Of a stretch of DNA of 64,000 bases, positions 17,487 to 27,039 are shown piece by piece. The stretch is from the NCBI GenBank assembly GCA_963838375.1, contig CAWIQY010000008.1, forward strand, positions 62,001-126,000, in the 5' to 3' direction. The number at the start of each line of letters is the position of its first letter. Positions within the stretch are counted from its first letter, which is position 1. The notes beneath the pieces are model-generated. The model was not told the DNA's origin. It did not search any database and saw nothing but the letters and a program-made list of their open reading frames with translations. This DNA is from DVED01 sp963838375 (GTDB lineage Bacteria > Cyanobacteriota > Cyanobacteriia > Cyanobacteriales > Geitlerinemataceae). The position numbers and the translations under genes are program-made.

Positions 17487-18284
17487 CTATTGTCCCAACT
17501 CCACAATAACGGGAACATGATCGCTCGGTTGAGTTAATGTTCGTGTCGATTTATCAATCGTACAAGAAATCGCCCGATCGGACAAAGCAGGAGTTAAATA
17601 GTGATGGTCAATTCGCCATCCTCGGTTGCGGGGAAAGGCAGCGGCGCGGTAATCCCACCAACTATAATGTCCACCTTCTTCTTCAAATTGACGAAAGGCA
17701 TCGGTCAAGCCTAATTCCAGAATTTCTTTCAAAGCGTGGCGTTCCGGTGGCGTTGTTCCCACAATGCCATCTTCGGGTTTTGTGGGTTTGTAAATATCAC
17801 GATCGTCTGGGACAATATTAAAGTCTCCGCAAATACATAATTCCTCGCCGCTGTCAATAATTTGTTTTAAATAGTCTTGTAGTAATTTCAGCCAGCGTAA
17901 TTTATATTGATACTTCTCGCTGTCGATCGTTCCTCCATTAGGAACATAGGTACTAATCACCCGAATTCCAGCGATCGTTCCACAAATTAACCGCTTTTGT
18001 TCATCCAAATCCCCAACCTTTTCCTCACCCAAAATAGCGGCAAATCCAGTTCCGACATTTTCCATCGGAGATCGACTCAAAATTGCCACACCGTTATAAG
18101 CCTTTTGACCGGAAATATAGACATGATAGCCCAACTCTTCAAACGGTGTTCTGGGAAAATCGCGATCGACAACTTTGGTTTCTTGGAGACACAGCACATC
18201 TACCGAATTTTGCAGCAACCAATCTTTAACGTGATGTTGGCGGATGCGAATTGAATTAACGTTCCAAGTTGCAATTTTTATCAT
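17487..18284 (-). CDS. xth: Exodeoxyribonuclease III
   Basis: 265-residue DNase I-fold enzyme that cuts at abasic sites and trims 3' ends in base-excision repair. It starts M-I-K-I-A-T-W-N-V-N-S-I-R; key motifs are L-Q-E-T-K (metal Glu), Y-V-P-N-G, G-D-F-N-I-V-P (Asp/Asn), W-W-D-Y-R and the C-terminal R-I-D-H-H-Y and S-D-H-V-P (catalytic His). The length is usual for ExoIII. The gene is monocistronic in appearance, with a Uma2 gene upstream on the same strand. Confidence 0.95.
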   Translation of the reverse strand: MIKIATWNVNSIRIRQHHVKDWLLQNSVDVLCLQETKVVDRDFPRTPFEELGYHVYISGQKAYNGVAILSRSPMENVGTGFAAILGEEKVGDLDEQKRLICGTIAGIRVISTYVPNGGTIDSEKYQYKLRWLKLLQDYLKQIIDSGEELCICGDFNIVPDDRDIYKPTKPEDGIVGTTPPERHALKEILELGLTDAFRQFEEEGGHYSWWDYRAAAFPRNRGWRIDHHYLTPALSDRAISCTIDKSTRTLTQPSDHVPVIVELGQ

Positions 18285-18359
18285 TCGGAAAGTGTCGGGT
18301 ACGGGTTTGAGAGTGGGTGATTGGTAATTTAAGCAACGAACTACTAACTGACGGATAAC

Positions 18360-18908
18360 TTATTCAAAAATCGGCGGCCAAAGCTCTGAAACGGAAAGTT
18401 CCCAACCGGGAAGAAGTTCGGGGATGGTTAAAATATCATCGTTACACAATTCTAGTGCATCGCTGTCGGGGCGATAGACGATCGCCATTTCTCGATCGGG
18501 ATCGATGAGAATGCCCACTTTTGCACCCAATTCTAAGAACTTTTTAAGTTTCTTGATTAAGGGGTTGAGACGATCGCTTTGGGATTTAATTTCCACCACC
18601 AAATCGGGAACCATTTCGGCAAAGTAGCGGACGCTGCGACGCAACCGTTCTGCCCGAACAAAGGAAACATCAGGAGCCGTGAGATTGCTATCCGGTAAAA
18701 TAAAACCCCCTGCCGAATCAAACACTCGTCCCAGACGACGAGGATTCACCCAGGCAAAAAGAGCCGCGATTAAGCGAACGCCAACTTCGCTGGATACGAT
18801 ATCTGAAGGACCCACAATTGAAATTTTTCCCGCTTCAAGTTCTAACTGATAATCCAAACCCGCTTCGCGCAGCGTTGTTTGCACTGTTTCGAGATCTTTA
18901 ATGGTCAT
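18360..18908 (-). CDS. Uma2-family putative restriction-endonuclease-fold protein
   Basis: Uma2 (DUF820) protein, a family very abundant in cyanobacteria with a PD-(D/E)xK fold. Motifs visible: A-P-D-V-S-F-V with the catalytic Asp, and V-P-D-L-V-V-E-I-K-S-Q-S-D with the Glu-x-Lys pair. The start at 18908 (Met-Thr-Ile-Lys-Asp) is preferred over the upstream in-frame Met at 18971, because the extra 21 residues are not family-like. Biological role is unknown; many copies may be domesticated mobile nucleases. A second member lies at 44098-44901. Confidence 0.88.
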   Translation of the reverse strand: MTIKDLETVQTTLREAGLDYQLELEAGKISIVGPSDIVSSEVGVRLIAALFAWVNPRRLGRVFDSAGGFILPDSNLTAPDVSFVRAERLRRSVRYFAEMVPDLVVEIKSQSDRLNPLIKKLKKFLELGAKVGILIDPDREMAIVYRPDSDALELCNDDILTIPELLPGWELSVSELWPPIFE

Positions 18909-19009
18909 TAAGGACACGATCGATCGCCTCCCAGTTGAGTTGAGATTGTCCTTTCTTATTATCCCTCCCAACCTGGAAATTTAGACATCCATTACTGATT
19001 GCTTATCCC

Positions 19010-19621
19010 TTACCCGATCGGTTTTTGACCCGATCGCACTGCATGAACATACTCGCTTCCCGACGCGAGGGAACCGTGCCGATAATAGGAATCGTGGGGT
19101 TGTCCCCATCCCAATTGCAAGACAATTTCCAAAAATTCTTCGCGTTCCCACTTCCACAGATTTGCCCATTCTGTAGGTCGATCCAACACTTTGACTTCAG
19201 CTCGGGTAACTTGTTGGTATTCTTTGCCGCCATTGATGCTCAAATACAGGTCCATTTCGGCAGTAACGCTGTCCCAAAACCTCCAGATGGATGCTTTGGT
19301 GCTTTTGAGGGTGTCGATGTCGTCCGGAAGAGCAATGAGTCGATCGTCTACTTGCGGATAGCTGAGCGTTTCTCCATTTGCCGTTATCTGCCGCCAGACA
19401 ATCCCAGAAACTTGATGTTCTTGTTGGTACTGGTGAATCGCCGTTTTGAAGTCCTGATAGGCAGCAAACTTCTGTACCGCATCTGGCTTGAGCCATCGAT
19501 CGATGACCGCATTACCGATAAATGGGGTTGCTGCGAGATTGAGCCGCTCTCCCTTCAAACAGGCTTGACGCTCTCGTTCTAAAATATCAATCAATTCCTG
19601 CGTGCTGTAGACTTCTGTCAT
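19010..19621 (-). CDS. Conserved hypothetical protein
   Basis: 203-residue soluble protein beginning M-T-E-V-Y-S-T-Q-E-L. No signal peptide, membrane segment or catalytic motif was recognised. It is acidic and aromatic-rich near the centre (K-A-S-I-W-R-F-W-D-S-V). A gap of about 120 bases separates it from the PAS kinase gene upstream on the same strand. Coding character is good over its whole length, with no competing frame of equal quality. Function unknown. Confidence 0.6.
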   Translation of the reverse strand: MTEVYSTQELIDILERERQACLKGERLNLAATPFIGNAVIDRWLKPDAVQKFAAYQDFKTAIHQYQQEHQVSGIVWRQITANGETLSYPQVDDRLIALPDDIDTLKSTKASIWRFWDSVTAEMDLYLSINGGKEYQQVTRAEVKVLDRPTEWANLWKWEREEFLEIVLQLGWGQPHDSYYRHGSLASGSEYVHAVRSGQKPIG

Positions 19622-19742
19622 GGGAACGCGCTTTATTTACCCATACTCATACACAATATAGCGATTTTCCGCTTGATTGCTAGCTCGCAGAAAGAATTCT
19701 CACAACGGTTAGACTCTCTCAATCGTTGAACTGCAAGATTTT

Positions 19743-22040
19743 TTAGAGCTGTCGTTGGGGAAGTTGGATGACAAACTCTGTACCGCGTCCCACTTGCGAG
19801 ATACACTCCAGAGTTCCGCCATGACTATCGGTCACGATCTGGTAACAAATCGACAATCCCATCCCCGTGCCTTTACCGATCGGTTTTGTTGTAAAAAAAG
19901 GATCGAAGATCCGCTGTCGAACTGTCTCAGTCATGCCTAAACCATTATCGCTGATGCGGATAGAAACCCTGTTATTGTCGAGAACTGTGGTGGAAATCAA
20001 AATTCGTCCTGGGTTCTTCATCTTTTTTCCAATGCAGAGATCTAACGATCGATGCTCTATGACAAAAGAATCTTCGATCGCATCGATGGCATTGGTCAAA
20101 ATATTCATGAAAACCTGATTTAACTGTCCTGCATAACATTGGATATTTGGTAAATCTCCGCCTTCTACAACCACTTCTATTTCGGCTCGATTGCCCTGCT
20201 TTCTCAGTCTATTTTTAAGAATCATCAAAGTGCTGTCAATTCCTTCATGCAGGTTGACCCATTTCAATCCAGATTCATCCATACGAGAAAAGTTGCGCAG
20301 AGACAGAACGATCTTTTTAATTCGCTCCGCTCCTGTTTTCATAGACTCGAGTGTTTTGGGTAAATCTTCTCTCAAAAAACCTAAGTCGATCGATTCATTT
20401 TTTTCTTGGATTTTTTGAGAAAACATCGGATAACATTCCTGATAAACATCTAAGAGCCCCAACAAATCCTGGGTATAGTCTTTTACGTGTGTAAGATTGC
20501 CATAAATAAAACTAACTGGGTTGTTAATTTCGTGAGCAATTCCTGCCACGAGCTGCCCCAAACTAGACATTTTCTCACTTTGAATGAGCTGCCTCTGAGT
20601 TTTTTGGAGCTCCAATAACGTGTATTCTAAATCTTTCTTTTTTCGATCTAGCTGATCTTCGGCTTGTTTTCGAGCAGTAATGTTAAACGTTGTTCCAATC
20701 AAGCGATCGATTTTCTCGCTTGACGATATTTCAATAGAATTACGACGCGATCGCAAAGGTGTAATTGTTGTCATCCACCAGGTTTCTTGTCCATCGAAAA
20801 TAAGTTTTTCTTCATAGTGAATTGGAACTCCTGTGTTGAGACATTGGCTATATTTGCGGTCGATTTTTTTCCCTTCTACCTCACCAAAAACTTCCTTGGG
20901 TGTTTTGCCGGTCACATCAGCATTGCTAACCCCCGTCGCTCTTGCTGTCGGTTCATTCCAGCCGGCATAACGAAACTCTCCGCTATCGGAAACATCGATC
21001 GTAAAGATTAAATGCTCCACACCATTATAAACAGTCCGTAAAAACTGTTCCTGCTCTTGAAGTTCAGCTTCAACCTTTTTTCTGTCTTGAATTTCTTTCT
21101 GCAACTTATTGACTGTATCCCGCAGTATCTCAGTCCGCTGTTTGACTTGGTTCTCTAAGTTTTCATTAAGTATTTTTAGGGCAATTTCGGCTTCTTTTTG
21201 CTCTGTTATATCTTGATATATCCCGAGAATCCCGATCGCATTTCCAGCAGCATCATGCAGAGGAACTTTACTCGTATCTATCCAGAGTTGCGTACCATCT
21301 GCTTGATGGAGAGTTTCAATGATGTGCAATTGGGGTTGATTGGCATCCATCACCTGACTGTCGCATTCCCGATAAAAGTCTGCCTCTTCCCGAGTCCACG
21401 GTAAATCGTAATCTGTTTTGCCCACAATTTCGTTTGGCGAATCTAGTCCAGCATCGCGAGCAAAGTTACGATTGCAACCCAAATATTTCAAACTACGGTC
21501 TTTCCAAAAAATTGATTTGGGGAGACTATCAATAATTTGTTGTAGCACGTTTTGTGGCTGATTTAGTCGTGATTCAATGTTCTGACACCGATCTTTATTG
21601 CGCATCCTTCTGATAAGAAATGGATGATTCAGTTCATCAAAAAATCGATCCCGGTGAGTCGCAATCTCACGAATATGTCCCTCTGCATCCGTCAAAATAT
21701 CTTCACTAATCTCGGCTATTCCCGTCACCAAAACCTGTTCGTCTTTTTCCCAAATTTCATCTGCTTTAGCTTTGGGTAAAAAATCACGATCGGATTTTCC
21801 CAGCATTTTCGATCGATTGTGTCCTATCAAATCACAGAAAGCATCGTTGCACAATATCCACTGATGTCGAGCATCTTTGACAACGATCGGATCGGCAATA
21901 GTATTCAGCAAATTGGTCAAAAATACAGAAGAAAAGTCCCGAGACCGATCGAAGTCGGTTTCGGTTCGTAAAGTGTTTGAACTTAAGTGCAAGTTCGTTA
22001 CAGGTGAGTTTAAATTTGAGGATCTCACGATCGGCACCAA
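19743..22040 (-). CDS. Multi-PAS sensor histidine kinase
   Basis: 765-residue cytoplasmic kinase with at least three PAS domains (about 40-130, 165-285 and 325-455), coiled-coil linkers, then HisKA with phospho-acceptor His503 in A-H-E-I-N-N-P and an HATPase with N box (Q-V-F-M-N-I-L-T-N-A-I-D), G1 (I-S-D-N-G-L-G-M), F (D-P-F-F-T-T-K) and G2 (G-K-G-T-G-M-G-L-S). No transmembrane segment. The transmitter resembles the bacteriophytochrome kinase at 3862-6357, including the Q-S-E-K-M-S-S-L-G lead-in. The first PAS ends in an unusual basic stretch (I-R-R-M-R-N-K-D-R) where a PAC motif would be expected. No response regulator is adjacent, so it is an orphan kinase. Confidence 0.92.
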   Translation of the reverse strand: MVPIVRSSNLNSPVTNLHLSSNTLRTETDFDRSRDFSSVFLTNLLNTIADPIVVKDARHQWILCNDAFCDLIGHNRSKMLGKSDRDFLPKAKADEIWEKDEQVLVTGIAEISEDILTDAEGHIREIATHRDRFFDELNHPFLIRRMRNKDRCQNIESRLNQPQNVLQQIIDSLPKSIFWKDRSLKYLGCNRNFARDAGLDSPNEIVGKTDYDLPWTREEADFYRECDSQVMDANQPQLHIIETLHQADGTQLWIDTSKVPLHDAAGNAIGILGIYQDITEQKEAEIALKILNENLENQVKQRTEILRDTVNKLQKEIQDRKKVEAELQEQEQFLRTVYNGVEHLIFTIDVSDSGEFRYAGWNEPTARATGVSNADVTGKTPKEVFGEVEGKKIDRKYSQCLNTGVPIHYEEKLIFDGQETWWMTTITPLRSRRNSIEISSSEKIDRLIGTTFNITARKQAEDQLDRKKKDLEYTLLELQKTQRQLIQSEKMSSLGQLVAGIAHEINNPVSFIYGNLTHVKDYTQDLLGLLDVYQECYPMFSQKIQEKNESIDLGFLREDLPKTLESMKTGAERIKKIVLSLRNFSRMDESGLKWVNLHEGIDSTLMILKNRLRKQGNRAEIEVVVEGGDLPNIQCYAGQLNQVFMNILTNAIDAIEDSFVIEHRSLDLCIGKKMKNPGRILISTTVLDNNRVSIRISDNGLGMTETVRQRIFDPFFTTKPIGKGTGMGLSICYQIVTDSHGGTLECISQVGRGTEFVIQLPQRQL

Positions 22041-22254
22041 TGAAAGTCAATAGGCGAAGACACTTGAGGTCAAGTTCCGATTGTCCAATGGACAATTATG
22101 GGAGAGATCGCCACCTCTTGGTTGAGGAGAAGACCACCCCCATTACCCGATTGTTTAAATGCTTCTAAATCCTTTTTAACCTAAGAAACCGGCACGTGTC
22201 AGGTGGAACGATCGCATATAATAGAAATATCCCCTCGATTCGGGTTACGAACCA

Positions 22255-22572
22255 ATGACCGTCAAAAAGCAATTCGGAAGTTTTCAAGAAATGCTCGCCG
22301 CTTCTGAAGTTCCGGTTCTCGTAGACTTTTATGCCCCCTGGTGCGGCCCGTGCCAGATGATGGCACCAATTTTGGAGCAGGTGAACCGACAGCTCAAACA
22401 AAAAGTTCGAGTGGTCAAAATTAATACCGACAACTATCCCGATCTCGCCACACAATACAATATTGCCGCGCTACCGACGATCGTTCTATTCAAAAACGGT
22501 CAACAATACGATCGTATTGAAGGCGTCATGCAAGCAGACGGACTCGTCCGCCACTTGCAAAATTTACTTTAA
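22255..22572 (+). CDS. trxA: Thioredoxin
   Basis: 105-residue thioredoxin with active site W-C-G-P-C (Trp29, Cys30, Cys33), the preceding D-F-Y-A-P, and the cis-Pro motif A-L-P-T. It reduces protein disulphides using thioredoxin reductase or ferredoxin-thioredoxin reductase. It is divergent from the PAS kinase gene with 214 bases between. Length and motifs are standard; which cyanobacterial thioredoxin type (m, x, y) it is cannot be set here. Confidence 0.93.
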   Translation: MTVKKQFGSFQEMLAASEVPVLVDFYAPWCGPCQMMAPILEQVNRQLKQKVRVVKINTDNYPDLATQYNIAALPTIVLFKNGQQYDRIEGVMQADGLVRHLQNLL

Positions 22573-22604
22573 ATATTTAAATATTACCAATCACCAATTA
22601 TCAA

Positions 22605-23237
22605 TTACCGATCGAGTACAGTTCCTGTCAAACTCGCCCCCGTCAAACTCGCGCCATTGGTGTTGGCATCTTGCAATTGGGCACAGAGCAAATTCGCCCC
22701 GGTTAGATTTGCTCCGGCTAAATTCGCCCCAGTCAAATTGGCTTCTTCCAAATTGACTTCGCTCAAGTTGGCTCCGCGCAAATCCGATCGACTCAAGTCA
22801 GCCCCGCTCAAGTTTGTCCCGCTTAAGTTGGCTCCGCGCAAGTCAGCCCCGCGCAAGTCTACCCCTTGAAAATTGACACTCATCAAGTTGGCTCCGCTCA
22901 AAAAAGCCCCGCACAGCGTGGCTCGAGACAGTGTTGCCCCCATCAAATTCGCCCCGCGCAAATTTGCCCCCCGCAAGTCGGCAGAACTCAAATCCGCTTG
23001 CATGAGATTTGCGCCCAGTAAGTTCGATCGCAAATCCGCTTCAACTAAAGACGCGCCCAGCAAATTCGCTCCTTCGAGACGGGCAGTATCCAGTTTTGCC
23101 CCCATCAAATTCGCCCCCACCAGGTGAGCCCCCGCCAGATTAGCGCCTTGTAAGTTCAACCCCGAGAGATCGCGATCTTCTAGATCTACTCCTGGCAGTT
23201 GCTTGAGTTGTCCGTTGCGAATGGTGTCGATATTCAT
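22605..23237 (-). CDS. Pentapeptide-repeat protein
   Basis: Nearly the whole 210-residue protein is A-(D/N)-L-x-x repeats, which fold into a right-handed quadrilateral beta helix. A short non-repeat N-terminus (M-N-I-D-T-I-R-N-G-Q-L-K-Q-L-P) precedes them. No signal peptide or other domain. Such proteins are frequent in cyanobacteria; function is generally unknown, with DNA mimicry known for a few others. It is convergent with trxA, 32 bases away. The DNA itself is strongly repetitive. Confidence 0.92.
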   Translation of the reverse strand: MNIDTIRNGQLKQLPGVDLEDRDLSGLNLQGANLAGAHLVGANLMGAKLDTARLEGANLLGASLVEADLRSNLLGANLMQADLSSADLRGANLRGANLMGATLSRATLCGAFLSGANLMSVNFQGVDLRGADLRGANLSGTNLSGADLSRSDLRGANLSEVNLEEANLTGANLAGANLTGANLLCAQLQDANTNGASLTGASLTGTVLDR

Positions 23238-23308
23238 TATGGGCTGATGATTGATGGTTGATTGTTAATTGTTGACTAATGGATGATGGTTCTTCAATTC
23301 CTTATCCA

Positions 23309-24694
23309 TTAGTCATTCATCACAGATAGCTGCTCAGTGTTTACGGAGGTTCGATCGTCGAGTAGCCAAAGTCCGGAAGTCACTTTGAACAATTCCGTGG
23401 AGATATTCATGCCTTGCTGCATTCCCATCACCAATAGTAAAAGCGTTTCTAAGAGTTTGGGGTCCCAGCGATCGGTTTGGGATTGACATTCACCCAAAGC
23501 TGTGGGCAAAGCCTCTTCCCGAGGCATTTTTTCCATCAGTTGGATGACGCGGTGTTGGAAGTGGGCGACTAATCCCAGAATTCTCGATTCTAGGGGAATG
23601 GTATCGTAGGCTAAGCCCGCAGGTTGTCCCGAGCCGTCCCAGTATTCAGTCTGATGAGTGACGATTTTGGCAACTGCCCGCAGTTGGGGCATGGTGCGTA
23701 AGACTTGGGCAGCGGGTCTGAGGGGACAAGAGGGTGCAGCATTGTCGTCAGCAGACAATTCGTTAGAGACCCCAGAGAGATAGTCCAGGCGGTGCAGCAA
23801 TCCAGCAAGGCGCAAGCGTTTGATCTGCCATGCCGGGAGATCGAGCAGTTGCCCCATCACTTCTGCCAGGGAGGAGACTTCGGCGGCTGCCATGGGGTTG
23901 CCAGTATCGGTAAGGTCGATGAGCTGTGCCATGCGGAGGAAAGCTTGTAGCTTGTTGGAAACCAGGTTGCGATCGAGGGTTTGTTGGTAAGCCGAAGAGG
24001 TAGAATCGAGACGATCGACCAGATCTTGCCGGCTGTTTTTCAGGTAGTGGACAACGCGAGCCACAACTTCGCCTAAATCAGCGCGGTTTTCGGTGTGGGC
24101 AGCTTCCTGAGTAATCTCCTTGACTCGATCGAGTAGCAGATCTCGCAATTGGGTATCGTATCCCTCAATGCAGTCGATCGCTAACTCGACCGTTTCCCGC
24201 ACCAGTTGCGGTTCAAATGTCCAGAGGCCATAAAATTTGCGTTCTAAGTCCGACTCCGGCACGCCGGATGCCCCGTATTCTTCGGGGGTGAGTTCCTGGC
24301 ACAATACCATCGCCGTGTAGGTGGGGGAGAGAATCATTAAATGCCACTCTTGGGCGACAGGATCGCCCGGTTGTAGCGAAACGACCGCGACATTGGGTTT
24401 TTGGCTGGTGGGATGTTCCAAAAATCCGGCATCGGCAGCGGCGAGAATGACCACGTTGCGGGCCCGATCTGCGATTTCTCCGTAACGATCGGCTTCTTGC
24501 AAGTACCATTTACCCTGTTGGAATGCCGTCACCATCAACGGAGAAGCATCGGCGGCTAAGATACTGTCCTCGAGGGCGTGACACAGGGCTACGAGAGTAT
24601 TTTTGTAGTAAACGCCGTAGTTTAAGGGTCTTTTTTCCGGTTGTCCCTGGAGGTGGGCATCAACGAGTTTTTTTAAAATGGAGCCTTCAAGCAT
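23309..24694 (-). CDS. DICT sensory-domain protein with degenerate HD-GYP-like region
   Basis: 461 residues. The N-terminal 200 match the DICT sensory domain (diguanylate cyclase and two-component associated) found in cyanobacterial regulators. The C-terminal half has an HD-like helix (L-A-G-L-L-H-R-L-D-Y) and a stretch like the second HD-GYP motif (H-Q-T-E-Y-W-D-G-S-G-Q-P), but the first motif reads H-R-L-D where H-D is expected, so phosphodiesterase activity is doubtful. Probably a cytoplasmic signalling scaffold or cyclic-di-nucleotide sensor; this is inference. The gene stands alone on its strand. Confidence 0.75.
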   Translation of the reverse strand: MLEGSILKKLVDAHLQGQPEKRPLNYGVYYKNTLVALCHALEDSILAADASPLMVTAFQQGKWYLQEADRYGEIADRARNVVILAAADAGFLEHPTSQKPNVAVVSLQPGDPVAQEWHLMILSPTYTAMVLCQELTPEEYGASGVPESDLERKFYGLWTFEPQLVRETVELAIDCIEGYDTQLRDLLLDRVKEITQEAAHTENRADLGEVVARVVHYLKNSRQDLVDRLDSTSSAYQQTLDRNLVSNKLQAFLRMAQLIDLTDTGNPMAAAEVSSLAEVMGQLLDLPAWQIKRLRLAGLLHRLDYLSGVSNELSADDNAAPSCPLRPAAQVLRTMPQLRAVAKIVTHQTEYWDGSGQPAGLAYDTIPLESRILGLVAHFQHRVIQLMEKMPREEALPTALGECQSQTDRWDPKLLETLLLLVMGMQQGMNISTELFKVTSGLWLLDDRTSVNTEQLSVMND

Positions 24695-24979
24695 TGGAAC
24701 GGTAAAACTTTTTCTTATGGGACATATAAATGTTGTTACTATAGCAATTCTTGTTTAGATGCGGTACGTTTTGGGTGAAGATCGGGCAATAAATCTGAAA
24801 ATCTTTGCATTGAGGATTCTCTACCGAACTGAGATCGATCGGTTCCCACACCCGATCGCGATCGCCGCATCTCGGTACAATGGAGATAGTTCAAAGCCAG
24901 GTGGCGAAGGAGATGAGGAAGCGCAACATCGGACTCGCTCCCACAGACCTGGCTGCAACGATGGGGATCGTGGAAGATT

Positions 24980-26464
24980 ATGGCTGGAATATTGCAACGA
25001 CCGATTTTAGTCGGTGGATTGGGGCTTTCCGTTGCTTTTGCGCTGTGGGAAGGGTTGGACAAATCCGGAGCCGGCGAGCTGGGAGAATGGGGCTTGTTGG
25101 GATTGTTGGCGGTGGGAACGGGGGCGTGGTTGTTCAAACCTCGAGCGCCCGAATTGGATCTGACGCCGTTACCCGCAACGATCGATCGTGCGGCATCCCT
25201 TCTGGCAATTTCCCGGACGAAGGCGGTACTGAGTCAACTCGAAGCGGAAATCGCCAACAGTAACGGGGATAACACCGAAGCGAATCGTCACTTAGAAAGT
25301 TTGACTCAACAACTCGATGCTTTGACACCCGCTCTCGATCGGCAATCGGTATCTATTGCGGTTGCTGGGGGACAAGCGGTGGGCAAAACGGCGTTAATCG
25401 AGGTGTTGAAATCTAGCGATTCGGGGCAAAATCTCCAGGTGAGTTTTGTCGAAGTTCCCGCTTTATTTACCCGCGATGCGGCTGATGCCGACTCGACGTT
25501 ATACACTGCCGATCTGGTTTTGTTTGTTGTCGCTGGGGATATTACCGATCCGGAGTTCGATGCAGTGCAACAGTGTATCGATGCCCGACAGCGCGTGGTG
25601 GTGGTTTGGAATAAGCAAGATCGGTGCTTGAGTAGCGATCGCCCGGATATGTTGCAACAGATTCGATCGCGGCTCAAATCCTTACTCAACTCTGAAGACG
25701 CGATCGCCATTGCTGCGGCTCCCAGCCCGATCAAAGTGATGCGCCACCAAGCAGACAATACGGTGCAAGAGTCTCTCGAACCGCAATCAGCCGATATTTC
25801 CGCTCTCACCGCTCGTTTATCGCCAGTGTTGGCAACGGAAACCCCGCAATTGATTTGTGCCAGTGTTCTGCGTTCGGCAGAAGCGCTAAAACAAGACGCG
25901 AAAAATTACTTGAACCAAATTCGGCTCGATCGCTCGTTGCCGATTATTACCCAATATCAATGGGTGAGCGCCGCAGCAGCGATCGCCAATCCCTTCCCCG
26001 CCTTAGATTTGCTGGCAACGGCAGCCGCCAATGCCCAAATGATTGTGGATTTGGGAAACATTTACCAACAAAAAGTTTCTCTAGATAAAGCCAAAGTAGC
26101 CGCTGCTAATTTAGGCGAGTTACTGTTGAAATTGGGATTAGTAGAACTCTCGACCCAAACTGTGAGTGCTATCTTGAAAACCAATGCCGTTACGTATCTC
26201 GCCGGGGGTGCAGTTCAAGGGATTAGCGCTGCCTATTTGACTCGGATTGTCGGTTTAAGTTTAATCGAATATTTCCAACAGCAAGATATTGAGATTGCCG
26301 AAGCGAAATCCTGGAATTGGGATACCTTTGGAGCGATTCTAAAGCAAGTATTTCAACAAAACCAGCGCGCGGACTTTGCTCGATCGTTTGTTAAACAAGC
26401 CATCGATCGGCTTTCTCCTAAGCTGGTTTCCGTCAACAAAGCTGCGATCGTTCGGGAATTGTAA
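24980..26464 (+). CDS. DUF697 GTPase-like membrane protein with degenerate G-domain
   Basis: Paralogue of the GTPase at 14812-16146. Two N-terminal hydrophobic segments (about 8-25 and 36-52) suggest membrane anchoring; a coiled coil follows. G1 is intact (G-G-Q-A-V-G-K-T, 130-137) and G4 is N-K-Q-D (211-214), but the switch-II D-x-x-G motif is replaced by E-V-P-A (158-161), so hydrolysis is probably lost or altered. The C-terminal DUF697-like region (about 320-440) has amphipathic helices. Shared phrases such as L-V-L-F-V-V-A-G-D-I-T confirm common ancestry. A hairpin terminator lies 55 bases after the stop. Confidence 0.82.
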   Translation: MAGILQRPILVGGLGLSVAFALWEGLDKSGAGELGEWGLLGLLAVGTGAWLFKPRAPELDLTPLPATIDRAASLLAISRTKAVLSQLEAEIANSNGDNTEANRHLESLTQQLDALTPALDRQSVSIAVAGGQAVGKTALIEVLKSSDSGQNLQVSFVEVPALFTRDAADADSTLYTADLVLFVVAGDITDPEFDAVQQCIDARQRVVVVWNKQDRCLSSDRPDMLQQIRSRLKSLLNSEDAIAIAAAPSPIKVMRHQADNTVQESLEPQSADISALTARLSPVLATETPQLICASVLRSAEALKQDAKNYLNQIRLDRSLPIITQYQWVSAAAAIANPFPALDLLATAAANAQMIVDLGNIYQQKVSLDKAKVAAANLGELLLKLGLVELSTQTVSAILKTNAVTYLAGGAVQGISAAYLTRIVGLSLIEYFQQQDIEIAEAKSWNWDTFGAILKQVFQQNQRADFARSFVKQAIDRLSPKLVSVNKAAIVREL

Positions 26465-26733
26465 AAGCGAAAAACGCGATACGTTCGTTTTTTAGGTCTG
26501 ATTTTTCTACAACTTTGTAAGGGCGAATACCATTCGCCCTTTTTTCAGATAGAGATTGAGAGTGGTCTACGTTGGCGCTCTCTTTTTTGGGTTTGCCGGG
26601 TCGATGGGTGTAATTTCCCTGGGCTAACCCCTGTATCGTTTGGGTCAGCGCGTTGAATTTGGCTTCAAGGGCTTTGGTCTGTCGAGACAACGAATCGTTC
26701 TGATTTCTTCGGTCAAACTGCGCACTCGTTCAA
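26433..26733 (-). pseudogene. Small coiled-coil protein gene, apparently frameshifted
   Basis: One frame from a GTG near 26731 reads R-S-L-T-E-E-I-R-T-I-R, and another from 26690 continues S-R-Q-T-K-A-L-E-A-K-F-N-A-L-T-Q-T-I-Q. Together they give one amphipathic helix followed by a basic tail; inserting one base near 26694 would join them. The beginning overlaps the end of the small membrane protein gene at 26713-27039. The open tail overlaps the terminator and 3' end of the convergent DUF697 gene by 32 bases. Either a decayed gene, a sequencing error, or two unrelated frames. Confidence 0.35.
26519..26546 (+). terminator. Rho-independent terminator after the DUF697 gene
   Basis: aagggcgaat (26519-26528), three-base loop, attcgccctt (26532-26541), then a T-run. 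The 10-bp stem is perfect. It resembles the dispersed gggcgaat/attcgccc palindrome also present inside the MITE near 58050-58068, so the terminator may derive from that repeat. Confidence 0.85.
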
Positions 26734-27039
26734 CGCCAGTAAGATTATCCCCACTAATGAGATAGCACCGAGCGCCCGACGGAAGTAGTTAACGCCATCA
26801 AAGAGTTCCGACCACGCCCAAGTAAACCAAGCTCCAAAGGCAACTAAGCTTAACACGGCGTGAATTTGACCGCTTGAGAACGCCAATCGAAGCAGGATTG
26901 CCGCAATTCCCACTAGCATCGGTAAATTAGGAGGCTGAGCGATAACGATGTTGCCCTCGCTATCTCGAAAGATGCGATCGAATAAGGTAGGCTGTTTCGC
27001 TTCGGGGGAATCGGGATCGGGGTTTAATGGGGTTGACAT
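26713..27039 (-). CDS. Small cyanobacterial membrane protein
   Basis: 108 residues. A Pro/Asp/Glu-rich N-terminus (M-S-T-P-L-N-P-D-P-D-S-P-E) is followed by a soluble stretch and three hydrophobic segments (about 39-54, 60-76 and 90-104). No known motif. The good codon pattern and membrane topology support a real gene. It ends overlapping the frameshifted coiled-coil reading frame. Function unknown. Confidence 0.65.
   Translation of the reverse strand: MSTPLNPDPDSPEAKQPTLFDRIFRDSEGNIVIAQPPNLPMLVGIAAILLRLAFSSGQIHAVLSLVAFGAWFTWAWSELFDGVNYFRRALGAISLVGIILLALNECAV

Noticed and set aside
22657..23127. Plus-strand frames over the pentapeptide-repeat gene
   Set aside because: Periodic Lys/Ala/Pro translations are the mirror of the repeated A-(D/N)-L units; no independent support.
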